64,000 bases of DNA, taken from NCBI RefSeq assembly GCF_004797125.1, contig NZ_CP038810.1, positions 372,001-436,000 of the forward strand. Reading direction: 5' to 3'. Both the position numbers and the translations under genes were made by a program. This document shows positions 9,861 to 19,255 of the stretch, one piece after another. Each line of letters starts with the position of its first letter. Within the stretch, counting starts at the first letter, position 1. Source of the stretch: Flavobacterium sangjuense (GTDB lineage Bacteria; Bacteroidota; Bacteroidia; Flavobacteriales; Flavobacteriaceae). The notes beneath the pieces were generated by a model, which was not told the origin of the DNA, did no database searches, and was given only the letters and a program-made list of their open reading frames with translations.

Positions 9861-9885
9861 GCCTCTCAAATTGAGAGGCTTTTTC
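9861..9885. terminator. Bidirectional terminator between usp and tRNA-Gln
   Basis: GCCTCTCAA (9861-9869) and TTGAGAGGC (9871-9879) form a perfect stem. A-rich sequence precedes it and TTTTT follows, so it serves the usp gene on the plus strand and the tRNA on the minus strand. Confidence 0.85.
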
Positions 9886-9887
9886 TG

Positions 9888-9958
9888 TTGGTCTACTAGG
9901 ACTCGAACCTAGAAAGACTGCACCAAAAACAGTTGTGTTACCATTACACCATAGACCA
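9888..9958 (-). tRNA. tRNA-Gln (anticodon TTG)
   Basis: The minus strand folds as a complete cloverleaf. The acceptor is TGGTCTA / TAGACCA, the D-arm GTGT/ACAC, the anticodon stem ACTGT/GCAGT with loop TTTTGGT (anticodon TTG), and the T-arm CTAGG / CCTAG with TTCGAGT. The discriminator is A at 9888 and CCA is not encoded. Confidence 0.96.
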
Positions 9959-9977
9959 GCTTTGCTTAACGCGAGTG

Positions 9978-10008
9978 CAAATTTAATACAAATTTTATTT
10001 TACACAAA
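9978..10008 (-). promoter_or_regulatory. Promoter of tRNA-Gln
   Basis: On the minus strand TTTG (10008-10005), 19 bp, then TAAATTTG (9985-9978) lie about 20 nt before the tRNA 5' end. Confidence 0.65.
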
Positions 10009-10179
10009 TAAATAACTATAAAAATAAAAACTAAACCTAAAATCAATCCAATATAAATCACAATAAACTTGATAGTAGTACGTTATCCTATTTGAGAAAT
10101 TTTTGTTAAGGAGCGTTTCCTTGCGTTAAAAAAAATAGTTTCTTTGTACATTAAATAAAAACCTTCATTTCATATCTAT

Positions 10180-13100
10180 ATGATGAACTTTAACTTCAAT
10201 AAGTGGAATACCATTTTAGGATGGACAACATTTACAATTGCCTTAATTACTTACTCGCTAACCGTTGAACCGACCATGAGCTTTTGGGATTGTGGTGAAT
10301 ATATCTCAACAGCCGCGAAATTAGAAGTTGGTCATCCACCCGGAGCACCATTGTTCCAAATTCTGGGAGCTTTCTTCGCCATGTTTGCCACAAGCAAAGA
10401 AACCGTTGCCCTGATGGTAAATATGTTGTCCGTGTTTTCAAGTGCATTTACTATTTTGTTTATGTTTTGGTCATCAACCATATTATTGCGAAAAATAGTT
10501 TCTCAATACACCGAAATTGATAAAAGCAAAGCAATTGTCATTTTGGGGAGTTCTTTGGTTGGTTCATTAGCCTTTACTTTTTCAGATAGTTTTTGGTCAA
10601 GTGCGGTTGAAGCCGAAGTATATGCTATGGCTTCATTATTTATCGCAATATTGTTTTGGCTTGGATTGCGATGGGAACAAGACATGCATACGCCAAGAGG
10701 CAATCGTTGGCTACTTTTAATTTCATTACTTGTCGGACTTTCATTTGGGGTTCACTTTATGGCATTATTGACCATTCCTGCTATTGGGTTTTTGTATTTC
10801 TTTAAAAATTTCAAAACCATCACCATCAAGAATTTCATCATTGCTAACATTATAATCGTTGCCATTTTATTATTCATTTTCAAATTGTTATTGCCTTACA
10901 CTTTGGCTTTCTTTGGAAAAATGGAAATCTTTATGGTTAACAGTTTCGGATTGCCATTCAACTCAGGAACTATAATTGCACTGCTGTTGATTGTTGCGTT
11001 CTTCTATTTTGGATTAAAATACACCCGTGAAAAAGGGCATCCTTTTTATAATACAGGCTTATTATGCGTTCTTTTTGTATTAATCGGTTTTTCTGTTTGG
11101 ATGATGTTGCCGATTCGTGCCAATGCCAATGTAGTTATCAATGAAAACAAACCTTCAGATGCTGCCGAAGTTTTAGCGTATTATAACAGAGAACAATATG
11201 GCGTGAACCCATTATTTTACGGGCCACAATACACCGATACTTTTGCGGGTTTAGATAAAGACGAACCTTATTTAGACAAAGCGCCCAACTATGAAAGAGA
11301 TTATAAAACCGGAAAATATGTTATTGTAAACAATTACAAAAATGCCGAACAAAATAGTGATAATGCCCAAAAAGCAATTCTTCCGCGACTTTGGAGCACA
11401 GAACATATCGACAATTATATTCAGTTTACTGACGTTCCAAAAGTGGAGCTAAATCAAAATTACCCATACGAAGAAGACCTGTCTCAATATGGTGTTAACA
11501 TCGACAGCTTAAGCGAAGAGCAAGTTGCCATGGCAGTTGGTCAGTTAAAAGACGAAATGAGCAAAACTATTGCTGAATTTAAATCGGCTTACGCTCAGAA
11601 AAAAATCGACAACGAAGATTATGTTTCGTTCCTGAAAAAATACAGCGACTATATAATTGTAGAAAAACCATCAACCTGGGACAATTTAAGTTTCATGGTT
11701 GAATACCAATTTGGTTATATGTATGGAAGGTATTTGCTTTGGAATTTTGTAGGAAGACAAAATGATATTCAGGGAAAATATGACAATCTTGATGGCAATT
11801 GGTTAAGTGGAATTAAGTTTATTGACGAAATTCATCTTGGCAAGGGAACACAGGAAAACCTACCTGATGATGTTAAAAATAATAAAGGCAGAAACGTGTA
11901 TTACTTCTTGCCATTCTTAATTGGTTTGATAGGATTAATGTATCATGCCCAAAAAGATTTAAAGAGTTTTTATGTGCTGTTAGCCTTGTTTTTATTCACC
12001 AGCATCGCACTAAAAATATTCCTAAACGAAAGACCTTTTGAGCCTCGTGAACGCGATTATGCCTTGGTTGGTTCGTTCTATGTTTTTGCTATCTGGCTTG
12101 GCTTTGGAGTTTATGCTATTTATGAAATCATAGCCGAGAAATTAAAATCAAAATTAGTTGGGCCAATTGTAATTGGAGCCTGTCTTTTGGCGGCGCCAAT
12201 TTTAATGGCATCTCAAAACTGGGATGATCATACGCGTGCTAAAAAATATACGGCTATTGCCATGGCAAAAAATTACCTCGAGTCTTGTGATCAAAACGCT
12301 ATACTATATACTATTGGTGATAATGATACTTTCCCGCTTTGGTACGCTCAGGAAATCGAAGGTGTCAGAACCGATATTAAAATCGTGAATACGCAATTAT
12401 TCATGACCGATTGGTATATTGACCAAATGAAATTCAAAACCTATAAATCGGATGGTTTACCAATATCATTCAAACACAGTGAGTATGTTGGAGATAAATT
12501 GGATTATGTTGCCCACATTCCGAAAACGGACGCACGCTGGGATATAAAAGCCTGGATTGATTTTATAAAAGATCCAAGATCTACGGTTGAAATGTCCAAC
12601 GGACAGACAATTCATTATTATCCAACGGATAAAATCAGAATTCCAATTGACAAAAACAACATCATCAAAAACAAGGTAGTTAATCCGAAGTATTATGATT
12701 CCATCGTTCCTTACATCGACGTAGATATCAAAGGAACTGCTATGTATAAAAACCGTTTGATGGCTTTTGATGTGTTAGCTAATAACGATTGGAAGCGCCC
12801 AATATATTTTACCGGTGGAAGCTTTGGCGATGACGATTATCTTTGGATGAAAGACTATCTTCAATTGGATGGATTGGTTTATAAATTAGTTCCGATTAAA
12901 ACACCTATCGACAAAGAAAATCCATACGACATGGGCAGTATTGACAGTGATAAAATGTATGATTTAGTTATGAAATGGAATTGGGGTAACGGAGACCTTA
13001 CCACAATCTACCACGATCCTGAAACTCGTAAAAACAGCATTTCGTACAGAACCAACATGGCGCGATTAACGGAACAGTTAATTAACGAAGGTAAAACAGC

Positions 13101-13458
13101 CAAAGCCAAAAAAATAATCGATTTGGCTTTAACCAAAATGCCAATGGATTATTATGGTTATTATACGATGGTAGAACCATTTGCCGGTGGTTATTATGAA
13201 CTTGGCGAAAAAGCAAAAGCCAGAGAATTATTAGAACGATTAATGACGAAATACAAACAAAATTTAACCTATTATTCCAATATTCAGCCGTCTATTCAAA
13301 ACGGAATTGCCTCTGATATTATTACGGATATTGAACGTTACAGAAGTTTGTTACTGGTGATGAAAGAACGTGGTGATGTAGAATTTTACAACAAAAATAA
13401 ACCTGTCTTTAATTCTTTCGTACAAAGATTTACCCGTTTCGGAAGGGATTTGGAATAA
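10180..13458 (+). CDS. DUF2723 / TMEM260-type protein O-mannosyltransferase-like membrane protein
   Basis: The 1092-residue protein has about ten to twelve N-terminal membrane helices. The family signature is at the very start: LTVEPTMSFWDCGEYISTAAKLEVGHPPGAPLF is the conserved DUF2723 block (about residues 25-60). A second conserved stretch near 620-630 includes ERPFEPRERDYALVGSFYVF. The C-terminal soluble half contains DNDTFPLWYAQEIEGVRTDI and ends in TPR-like helices (TAKAKKIIDLALTKMP). The family is related to GT-C glycosyltransferases, and members are implicated in protein O-mannosylation in Bacteroidota. It acts in the inner membrane on exported proteins. It stands alone, after the tRNA and before a terminator. 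The donor and protein targets are inferred only. Confidence 0.88.
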   Translation: MMNFNFNKWNTILGWTTFTIALITYSLTVEPTMSFWDCGEYISTAAKLEVGHPPGAPLFQILGAFFAMFATSKETVALMVNMLSVFSSAFTILFMFWSSTILLRKIVSQYTEIDKSKAIVILGSSLVGSLAFTFSDSFWSSAVEAEVYAMASLFIAILFWLGLRWEQDMHTPRGNRWLLLISLLVGLSFGVHFMALLTIPAIGFLYFFKNFKTITIKNFIIANIIIVAILLFIFKLLLPYTLAFFGKMEIFMVNSFGLPFNSGTIIALLLIVAFFYFGLKYTREKGHPFYNTGLLCVLFVLIGFSVWMMLPIRANANVVINENKPSDAAEVLAYYNREQYGVNPLFYGPQYTDTFAGLDKDEPYLDKAPNYERDYKTGKYVIVNNYKNAEQNSDNAQKAILPRLWSTEHIDNYIQFTDVPKVELNQNYPYEEDLSQYGVNIDSLSEEQVAMAVGQLKDEMSKTIAEFKSAYAQKKIDNEDYVSFLKKYSDYIIVEKPSTWDNLSFMVEYQFGYMYGRYLLWNFVGRQNDIQGKYDNLDGNWLSGIKFIDEIHLGKGTQENLPDDVKNNKGRNVYYFLPFLIGLIGLMYHAQKDLKSFYVLLALFLFTSIALKIFLNERPFEPRERDYALVGSFYVFAIWLGFGVYAIYEIIAEKLKSKLVGPIVIGACLLAAPILMASQNWDDHTRAKKYTAIAMAKNYLESCDQNAILYTIGDNDTFPLWYAQEIEGVRTDIKIVNTQLFMTDWYIDQMKFKTYKSDGLPISFKHSEYVGDKLDYVAHIPKTDARWDIKAWIDFIKDPRSTVEMSNGQTIHYYPTDKIRIPIDKNNIIKNKVVNPKYYDSIVPYIDVDIKGTAMYKNRLMAFDVLANNDWKRPIYFTGGSFGDDDYLWMKDYLQLDGLVYKLVPIKTPIDKENPYDMGSIDSDKMYDLVMKWNWGNGDLTTIYHDPETRKNSISYRTNMARLTEQLINEGKTAKAKKIIDLALTKMPMDYYGYYTMVEPFAGGYYELGEKAKARELLERLMTKYKQNLTYYSNIQPSIQNGIASDIITDIERYRSLLLVMKERGDVEFYNKNKPVFNSFVQRFTRFGRDLE

Positions 13459-13478
13459 TCTAAATTAAAAATTTGAAG

Positions 13479-13518
13479 ATGTGTCAATTTGAAAATTTCT
13501 TATTGGCACATTTTTTTT
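13479..13518 (+). terminator. Terminator after the O-mannosyltransferase-like gene
   Basis: ATGTGTCAAT (13479-13488) pairs with ATTGGCACAT (13502-13511) with one G-T pair, followed by seven or more T residues. Confidence 0.65.
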
Positions 13519-13529
13519 ATATTTAGCGT

Positions 13530-14183
13530 ATGAGTTTCTGGGTAAAAACAAATTATTTTATCAAAAAGATTTTCCCGAATTATGTTTGGGACATTCCTAA
13601 TCATGAAAACAAAGTATACCTGACTTTTGATGATGGTCCAACACCTGAAATTACCGAATGGACATTGGAACAGCTAAAAAAATACGATGCCAAAGCCACT
13701 TTCTTCTGCATCGGAAACAACATTGAAAAACATCCGAAAATTTTTCAAAAAATAATTCAGGAAGAACACGCAATTGGCAATCACACTTTTAATCACTTAA
13801 AAGGTTGGGAAACTGATACTGACGAGTATGTTGAAAATACGAAGAAGTGTTCCTTATTTATCAGAGATAAGGGAAAAGAGATAAGGGATAAGGGTGATGC
13901 TTTTGAGTTGTTTCGCCCTCCATATGGCAAAATCAAACCATCTCAATCAAAAGCTTTGCGTCGATTAGGTTACAAAATAATAATGTGGGATGTGTTGAGC
14001 TGTGATTTTGACCAAACCATTAGTCCGGAAGAATGCCTGGATAATGTTTTAAAAAATGTAGAAAGCGGAAGTATTATCGTTTTTCACGACAGTATAAAAG
14101 CGGAGCGAAACCTAAAATATGCTTTGCCTAAGACTTTAGTATTTCTAAAAGAAAAAGGATTTGTTTGTGCGAAAATTGATTAA
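13530..14183 (+). CDS. Polysaccharide deacetylase (NodB-type)
   Basis: The 217-residue carbohydrate esterase 4 protein has the catalytic motifs TFDDGPTP (motif 1, metal-binding Asp pair, about 31-38), HTFNH (motif 2, metal-binding His pair), RPPYG (motif 3), and a late HDS (motif 5). It has no clear signal peptide, so it may be cytoplasmic or membrane-associated through its N terminus. It probably removes N-acetyl groups from a glycan; the substrate is unknown. An in-frame repetitive insertion (IRDKGKEIRDKGDA, bases 13863-13896) lies between motifs 2 and 3. Its stop overlaps the stop of the convergent thioredoxin-like gene by 4 bp. Confidence 0.92.
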   Translation: MSFWVKTNYFIKKIFPNYVWDIPNHENKVYLTFDDGPTPEITEWTLEQLKKYDAKATFFCIGNNIEKHPKIFQKIIQEEHAIGNHTFNHLKGWETDTDEYVENTKKCSLFIRDKGKEIRDKGDAFELFRPPYGKIKPSQSKALRRLGYKIIMWDVLSCDFDQTISPEECLDNVLKNVESGSIIVFHDSIKAERNLKYALPKTLVFLKEKGFVCAKID

Positions 14184-14476
14184 AGCTGTTCCTGAACAAG
14201 TCCAATAATCGTGTTGGCATCCAGTTCTCCGGATTGTCTCCAAACCATTTGACCTTCTTTGTAAATCATCAGAGTTGGCAATCCTTTGATGCGAAGTGCA
14301 TCGGCCAATTCCTGATTTTTATCTACATCAATTTTTATCACTTTTGCTCTATCACCAAGCGCAGCTGCTACATCTCTGATAACAGGATGCATAGAAACTG
14401 AAGATTCATTCCACTCTGTGTAAAAGTCGATTAACACAGGTACTTGAGCATTGATTAATTCTCCAAATTTTGACAT
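14180..14476 (-). CDS. Thioredoxin-fold protein lacking the CXXC active site
   Basis: The 98-residue protein has the full thioredoxin pattern: VLIDFYTEWNESSVSMHPV (normally a WCGPC site), then KVIKIDVDKNQELADALRIKGLPTLMIY with the cis-Pro loop, then GELDANTI near the end. The redox cysteines are replaced by the residues ESSVS, and the protein contains no Cys at all, so it cannot act as a dithiol oxidoreductase. It probably works as a binding or chaperone-type thioredoxin fold. It overlaps the deacetylase gene by 4 bp, tail to tail. Confidence 0.85.
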   Translation of the reverse strand: MSKFGELINAQVPVLIDFYTEWNESSVSMHPVIRDVAAALGDRAKVIKIDVDKNQELADALRIKGLPTLMIYKEGQMVWRQSGELDANTIIGLVQEQL

Positions 14477-14550
14477 AAAACCAAAATATTTTTAATTCTT
14501 TTTATAGCTTAAAAGAAATAGTAAAGCACAAATGTAGCATTTTTAACTAA

Positions 14551-15783
14551 TTATGCTACTTTTTCCCCTTTTTTTAGTTCAAAAACAGTTATCTCGGGCA
14601 TAATACCAACTCTTCCGGGATAAGCATGAAATCCAAAACCGCGATTTACATACACATATCTTCCAAATTCTTCATACAATCCTGCCCATTGTTTGTACAT
14701 GTATTGCGCCAGACTCCATTTAAAAAAACCTGGGATTTCAATTCCAAACTGCATTCCGTGTGTGTGCCCCGAAAGTGTCAGCTGGATATTTTTTGGATGC
14801 TTTTTTATAATATACTCCCAATGACTTGGGTCGTGACTCATCAGGATTTTAAAATCTGTTGCTGTTAAATTTTCAGTTGCTTTGTTGATATCTCCATTTG
14901 AACCAAAATGCCTTCCCCAATTCTCTACGCCAACCAAGGCTATTTCATCATTCCCCTTTTTGATTTTTACATGCTCGTTCAGCATCAGTTTAAAATCAAT
15001 CTGACGGTGCAAATCTTTTATCGCTACAAAATTATCTTCTTTTGCTTTTTCAGACTTCCAATCTAAATAAGCTCCGTAATCGTGGTTCCCCAAAATGGAA
15101 AATTTCCCGTGTTCGTATTTTTTTAATCCTTTAAAAATATCAATCCACGGATGCATTTCATCGGCTTTGGCATTTACTATATCTCCCGTAAACAATAGCA
15201 AATCGGATTCCTGCTCGTTGATTAAATCAATAGCATATCTTATTTTTTCTTCGTTATCAAAACTACCGCTATGAATATCCGAAATCTGAGTGACTTTAAA
15301 ACCGTCAAAGGCTTCCGGTAAATCCGGGAAAAACAAGGTTTGTCGAATTACTTTGTAATTGTATTTTCCAATCGTCATTCCGTAAATCAAAGAAAGAAAC
15401 GGAACCGCAGCCAATCCGAGTGCAACCTGACTGACAAACTTTCGCCTTTGGGGTAAAAAACTATCCGTATTGTGACCCATGAAATGAGTAACTGTTCCCA
15501 TTAAAAAACGAAAAACATCTTCCAAAAGCATTACAAATGTCAACACTATTTTTGGAAGCAAAACCAAAAGCAACAATCCTAAAGTAATCAAAGTCGTCTT
15601 GGTTTGCCCAACACTTCTATCAAACTTTAGTAATTCATACGTAATAAATACTATGGCTGCGAGTGAAACTACCGCATAACCAATTAAAATCCATTTAGAT
15701 TTAGTAACTGTTTTTATAACTTGAAAAGCATACAGCTCAACTATGGCGATGATTACGAAAAGAATTAAAAAGCGAAAACCCAT
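14551..15783 (-). CDS. Membrane-anchored metallophosphoesterase
   Basis: The 410-residue protein has four hydrophobic segments in the first 145 residues (for example LILFVIIAIVELYAF and LGLLLLVLLPKIVLTFVML). A calcineurin-like phosphoesterase domain follows from about 160. The metal-binding motifs are intact: DIHSG, GDIVN, LGNHDYG, MSHDP and LSGHTHGMQFG. This arrangement matches YkuE/YaeI-like phosphodiesterases, some of which act on lipid headgroups. The substrate is unknown. It is a single-gene unit divergent from polA. Confidence 0.9.
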   Translation of the reverse strand: MGFRFLILFVIIAIVELYAFQVIKTVTKSKWILIGYAVVSLAAIVFITYELLKFDRSVGQTKTTLITLGLLLLVLLPKIVLTFVMLLEDVFRFLMGTVTHFMGHNTDSFLPQRRKFVSQVALGLAAVPFLSLIYGMTIGKYNYKVIRQTLFFPDLPEAFDGFKVTQISDIHSGSFDNEEKIRYAIDLINEQESDLLLFTGDIVNAKADEMHPWIDIFKGLKKYEHGKFSILGNHDYGAYLDWKSEKAKEDNFVAIKDLHRQIDFKLMLNEHVKIKKGNDEIALVGVENWGRHFGSNGDINKATENLTATDFKILMSHDPSHWEYIIKKHPKNIQLTLSGHTHGMQFGIEIPGFFKWSLAQYMYKQWAGLYEEFGRYVYVNRGFGFHAYPGRVGIMPEITVFELKKGEKVA

Positions 15784-15991
15784 TTTTAAATTTTTAACAA
15801 ATTAACAAAGAATGTTGTTTTGAATTTTTGTTTTTGGATAAATTTTAACTATCGCATAAATAAAAAGAGCAATGGAAAATTCCGTCAGCTTTTCAATAAA
15901 TAACAATTTGCTTTAACTACTTTTTTCCAAAAGTTTTTTTGTTGTTTTTTTTGCCAAAAAGTAAACTTCAAATTCCTATTTTTACAACTCG

Positions 15992-16010
15992 ATCCGAATT
16001 TAGTTCGGAT
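15992..16010 (+). promoter_or_regulatory. Hairpin in the polA leader
   Basis: ATCCGAA (15992-15998) and TTCGGAT (16004-16010) form a perfect 7-bp stem with a 5-nt loop, 19 bp before the polA ATG. An upstream TATTTTTA (near 15978) with TTTG 23 bp earlier may be the promoter, which would put this hairpin at the 5' end of the mRNA. No U-tract follows. Confidence 0.45.
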
Positions 16011-16028
16011 TCTAATCCTATTTAAATT

Positions 16029-18887
16029 ATGTCACAAAAACGCCTTTTCCTTCTTGATGCTTACGCCTTAATTTTTCGTGGGTATTATGCTTTTATAAAA
16101 AATCCGCGTATCAATTCAAAAGGAATGGATACATCAGCCATTATGGGATTTATGAACGCCTTAATGGATGTCATCAAACGTGAAAAACCAGACCATTTAG
16201 CCGTTGCTTTTGATAAAGGCGGAAGCGATTATCGTTATGAAATGTACAAGGAATACAAAGCGCATCGTGATGAAACGCCGGAAGCTATCAAAATTGCCGT
16301 TCCGTATATTCAGGAATTGTTGAAAGCGATGCATATACCAATTATTGAAAAAGCAGGTTTTGAAGCCGATGATTTAATTGGAACCTTGGCCAAACAAGCC
16401 GAAAAAGAAAATTTTCTGGTGTTTATGGTCACGCCGGATAAGGATTTTGCGCAATTGGTTTCCGAAAATATTTTTATGTACAAGCCAGCTCGAATGGGTA
16501 ACGACATCGAAATTTGGGGAATTCCTGAAGTCTTAGCCAAATTCGAAATTGATCATCCGGAGCAAGTAATTGATTTCCTCGGAATGATGGGCGATACTGC
16601 CGATAATATTCCGGGATTGCCCGGCGTTGGTGAAGTTACAGCGAAAAAGTTGCTAAAAGAATTTGGTTCGATGGAAAATCTTTTGGCGAATACCGATAAG
16701 CTGAAAGGCGCGATGAAAGACAAAATTGAAGCCAATGCCGAACTCGGAATTTTATCCAAAAAGTTAGCCCGAATTCTATTGGATTGTCCTGTGACTTTTG
16801 ATGCTGCCGATTTTGAAGTATCCAAACCTGATGTAGAAAAAACAGATGCTTTGTTCATGGAATTAGAATTCCGTCAAATGAAAGCACAATTCGATAAATG
16901 GTTCGGAACCGGAAAAGAATTCGATGAAATTGAAACCAACGGGAACGAGACTGAGGTTGCTAACGGAACGCCGAAGCCAGCAAAAAAAGCCGCTCCTAAA
17001 AACGAAAACCAATTCGATTTGTTTGGTTTTTCAGATGATGACAGCGACGAACCAAAACCACATTCGTATTACGCTACACTCGAAACTACTGAGCATGTAT
17101 ACCAAATTGTTCAGGGTGAATTAGGCACAAAATTGTTTTTACAAAATCTGATGAACCAAACTTCGGTTTGCTTTGACACTGAAACGACCGGAATTGATGC
17201 TTTGAATGCCGAACTAGTTGGAATGTCATTTTCTTTTGAAAAAGGAAAAGCATTTTATGTCCCATTTCCGGAAAATCAGGACGAAGCTCAAGCTTTGGTA
17301 GAAAAATTCAAACCATTTTTTGAAAGTGAATCCATCGAAAAGATTGGGCAAAACGTCAAATACGATTTGAAAGTGTTGTCGAAATACGGAATTCATATCA
17401 AAGGAAAATTATTCGATACGATGATTGCGCATTATCTGATTAATCCGGATATGCGTCATAATATGGATGTTTTATCGGAAACGTATTTGAAATATTCGCC
17501 AAAATCGATTGAAACATTAATTGGCAAAAAAGGAAAAAACCAATTGTCAATGCGCGATGTACCGTTAGAAGACATTAAAGAATACGCTGCCGAAGATGCT
17601 GATATTACGCTACAATTAAAAGAAGTTTTTAGCCCGATTTTAGACAAAGCCGAAACCAAAAAACTGTTTGAAGAAATTGAAATTCCACTGATTCCGGTTC
17701 TTGCCGCAATGGAAATGGAAGGCATCAATTTGGATAAAGAGTATCTAAAGAAAATGTCGGTTGACATGCAAAAAGACATCAACGAATTTGAACAGAAAAT
17801 CTACGAAACTGCCGGTGAAAAATTCAATTTAGCTTCACCTAAACAACTCGGAGAGATTCTATTCGACAAACTAAAAATCGGTGGTGCCAAACAAAAGAAA
17901 ACCAAAACCGGTCAATATGCCACTGGCGAAGAAGTGTTGTCTTATTTAGCAAATGATAATCCGATTGTAAAAGACATATTGGAATGGCGTCAAATGGTAA
18001 AATTACAGAGTACTTATATTGAAGCATTGCCAACACAAGTCGATGCCAAAACCAATCGTGTTCACACTGATTATATGCAAACAGTTGCAGCAACAGGTCG
18101 TTTGAGTTCGAATAATCCAAACCTGCAAAACATTCCGATTCGTACCGAACGCGGAAGATTAATCAGAAAAGCATTTATTGCGCGAGACGAAAATTACACC
18201 TTACTTTCTGCCGATTATTCGCAGATAGAACTTCGGATTATCGCAGCCTTATCTGGCGAAGAAAATATGATTAAGGCATTCCAAAACAATGAAGATATTC
18301 ATAAAAGTACAGCCGCAAAAGTCTTTAATGTTCCATTGGAAGAAGTTACCAAAGAGCAACGAAGCAATGCCAAAACGGTAAACTTCGGAATCATCTATGG
18401 TGTTTCTGCTTTTGGTTTGAGTAATCAAACTTCGTTATCCCGTTCTGAAAGCGCCGCTTTGATTGATGCCTATTACAAAACCTATCCAAAGCTAAAATCC
18501 TATATGTCGGAGCAAGTCGATTTTGCCCGTCAAAATGGTTATGTGCAAACCGTTTTAGGAAGACGCCGTTATCTAAAAGATATCAATTCGGCCAATGCCA
18601 TTGTTCGTGGTGCTGCTGAACGAAATGCAGTGAACGCTCCGATTCAGGGTTCGGCTGCTGATATCATCAAAATCGCGATGATTAATATCTACAAAAAACT
18701 TAATTCCGAAAACTGGAAATCAAAAATGCTACTGCAGGTTCATGACGAACTTGTTTTTGATGTGCACCAATCGGAATTAGAAAAAATCCAGCCTATGATT
18801 AAACACGAAATGGAAAACGCTTTCAAAATGGCAGTTCCGTTAGATGTAGAACTTGGTTTAGGAAAAGATTGGCTGGAAGCACATTAG
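16029..18887 (+). CDS. polA: DNA polymerase I
   Basis: The 952-residue protein has all three domains. The 5'-3' exonuclease (about 1-300) shows GFEADDLIGTLAKQAE, TPDKDFAQLV and GDTADNIPGLPGVGEVTAKKLL. The 3'-5' exonuclease (about 345-540) retains its acidic residues in CFDTETTGIDAL, NVKYDLKVL and YAAEDADITL, so proofreading should be active. The polymerase domain has motif A SADYSQIELRIIA, motif B RSNAKTVNFGIIYGVSAFG and motif C QVHDELVF. An acidic linker (about 300-340) joins the first two domains. It acts in Okazaki fragment processing and repair, as a single-gene unit. Confidence 0.98.
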   Translation: MSQKRLFLLDAYALIFRGYYAFIKNPRINSKGMDTSAIMGFMNALMDVIKREKPDHLAVAFDKGGSDYRYEMYKEYKAHRDETPEAIKIAVPYIQELLKAMHIPIIEKAGFEADDLIGTLAKQAEKENFLVFMVTPDKDFAQLVSENIFMYKPARMGNDIEIWGIPEVLAKFEIDHPEQVIDFLGMMGDTADNIPGLPGVGEVTAKKLLKEFGSMENLLANTDKLKGAMKDKIEANAELGILSKKLARILLDCPVTFDAADFEVSKPDVEKTDALFMELEFRQMKAQFDKWFGTGKEFDEIETNGNETEVANGTPKPAKKAAPKNENQFDLFGFSDDDSDEPKPHSYYATLETTEHVYQIVQGELGTKLFLQNLMNQTSVCFDTETTGIDALNAELVGMSFSFEKGKAFYVPFPENQDEAQALVEKFKPFFESESIEKIGQNVKYDLKVLSKYGIHIKGKLFDTMIAHYLINPDMRHNMDVLSETYLKYSPKSIETLIGKKGKNQLSMRDVPLEDIKEYAAEDADITLQLKEVFSPILDKAETKKLFEEIEIPLIPVLAAMEMEGINLDKEYLKKMSVDMQKDINEFEQKIYETAGEKFNLASPKQLGEILFDKLKIGGAKQKKTKTGQYATGEEVLSYLANDNPIVKDILEWRQMVKLQSTYIEALPTQVDAKTNRVHTDYMQTVAATGRLSSNNPNLQNIPIRTERGRLIRKAFIARDENYTLLSADYSQIELRIIAALSGEENMIKAFQNNEDIHKSTAAKVFNVPLEEVTKEQRSNAKTVNFGIIYGVSAFGLSNQTSLSRSESAALIDAYYKTYPKLKSYMSEQVDFARQNGYVQTVLGRRRYLKDINSANAIVRGAAERNAVNAPIQGSAADIIKIAMINIYKKLNSENWKSKMLLQVHDELVFDVHQSELEKIQPMIKHEMENAFKMAVPLDVELGLGKDWLEAH

Positions 18888-18891
18888 TAGT

Positions 18892-18955
18892 AAACAAACA
18901 TTTTATTTTATCGTTTAGAGATAGTAGAAAATATTTTTCTGCAAAATGTTTGTTT
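18892..18955. repeat. Inverted repeat after polA overlapping the sdpR-type promoter
   Basis: Thirteen-base arms AAACAAACATTTT (18892-18904) and AAAATGTTTGTTT (18943-18955) are perfectly complementary across a 38-nt spacer. The right arm contains the TTTG used as the -33 element of the next gene. It may form a weak polA terminator. Confidence 0.5.
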
Positions 18956-18988
18956 GTTTAAAATAATATTTAGACATTTGTCTAAATA
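18949..18988 (+). promoter_or_regulatory. Promoter with overlapping palindromic operator for the ArsR-type regulator
   Basis: A perfect inverted repeat TATTTAGACA-TT-TGTCTAAATA (18967-18988) covers the -7-like element GACATTTG (18973-18980). TTTG copies upstream (18949-18952 or 18953-18956) sit 16-20 bp away. It ends 10 bp before the regulator ATG at 18999. A repressor bound here would block its own promoter. Confidence 0.65.
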
Positions 18989-18998
18989 TATAATTAAT

Positions 18999-19253
18999 AT
19001 GAACGATATCTTCAAAGCATTAAACGATGGAACCAGACGTGACATCCTTGAAATGCTCCGCAAACAGGAAATGACTGCGGGAGATATTGCCGACCAATTT
19101 AATATTTCAAAACCCAGTATTTCGCATCATTTGGACATTTTAAAACGTGCCGATTTGGTCACAAGCGAAAAAAAAGGACAATTTGTTGTCTATTCTTTAA
19201 ACACAACCATCGTAGACGACATTATTAAATGGATTATAACCTTAAAAAAATAA
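18999..19253 (+). CDS. SdpR-like ArsR-family autorepressor
   Basis: The 84-residue protein starts at ATG 18999 (MNDIFKALNDGTRRDILEML); an upstream in-frame extension to 18954 would run through the operator and is rejected. The winged-helix core includes MTAGDIADQFNISKPSISHHLDILKRADLV (helix-turn-helix) and the wing KKGQFVVYSLN. It has no Cys, so it is not a thiol metal sensor. This matches the 'autorepressor SdpR' subfamily. The next gene begins 3 bp after the stop and is an SdpI-type membrane protein, the partner expected for this subfamily. Confidence 0.85.
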   Translation: MNDIFKALNDGTRRDILEMLRKQEMTAGDIADQFNISKPSISHHLDILKRADLVTSEKKGQFVVYSLNTTIVDDIIKWIITLKK

Positions 19254-19255
19254 CC

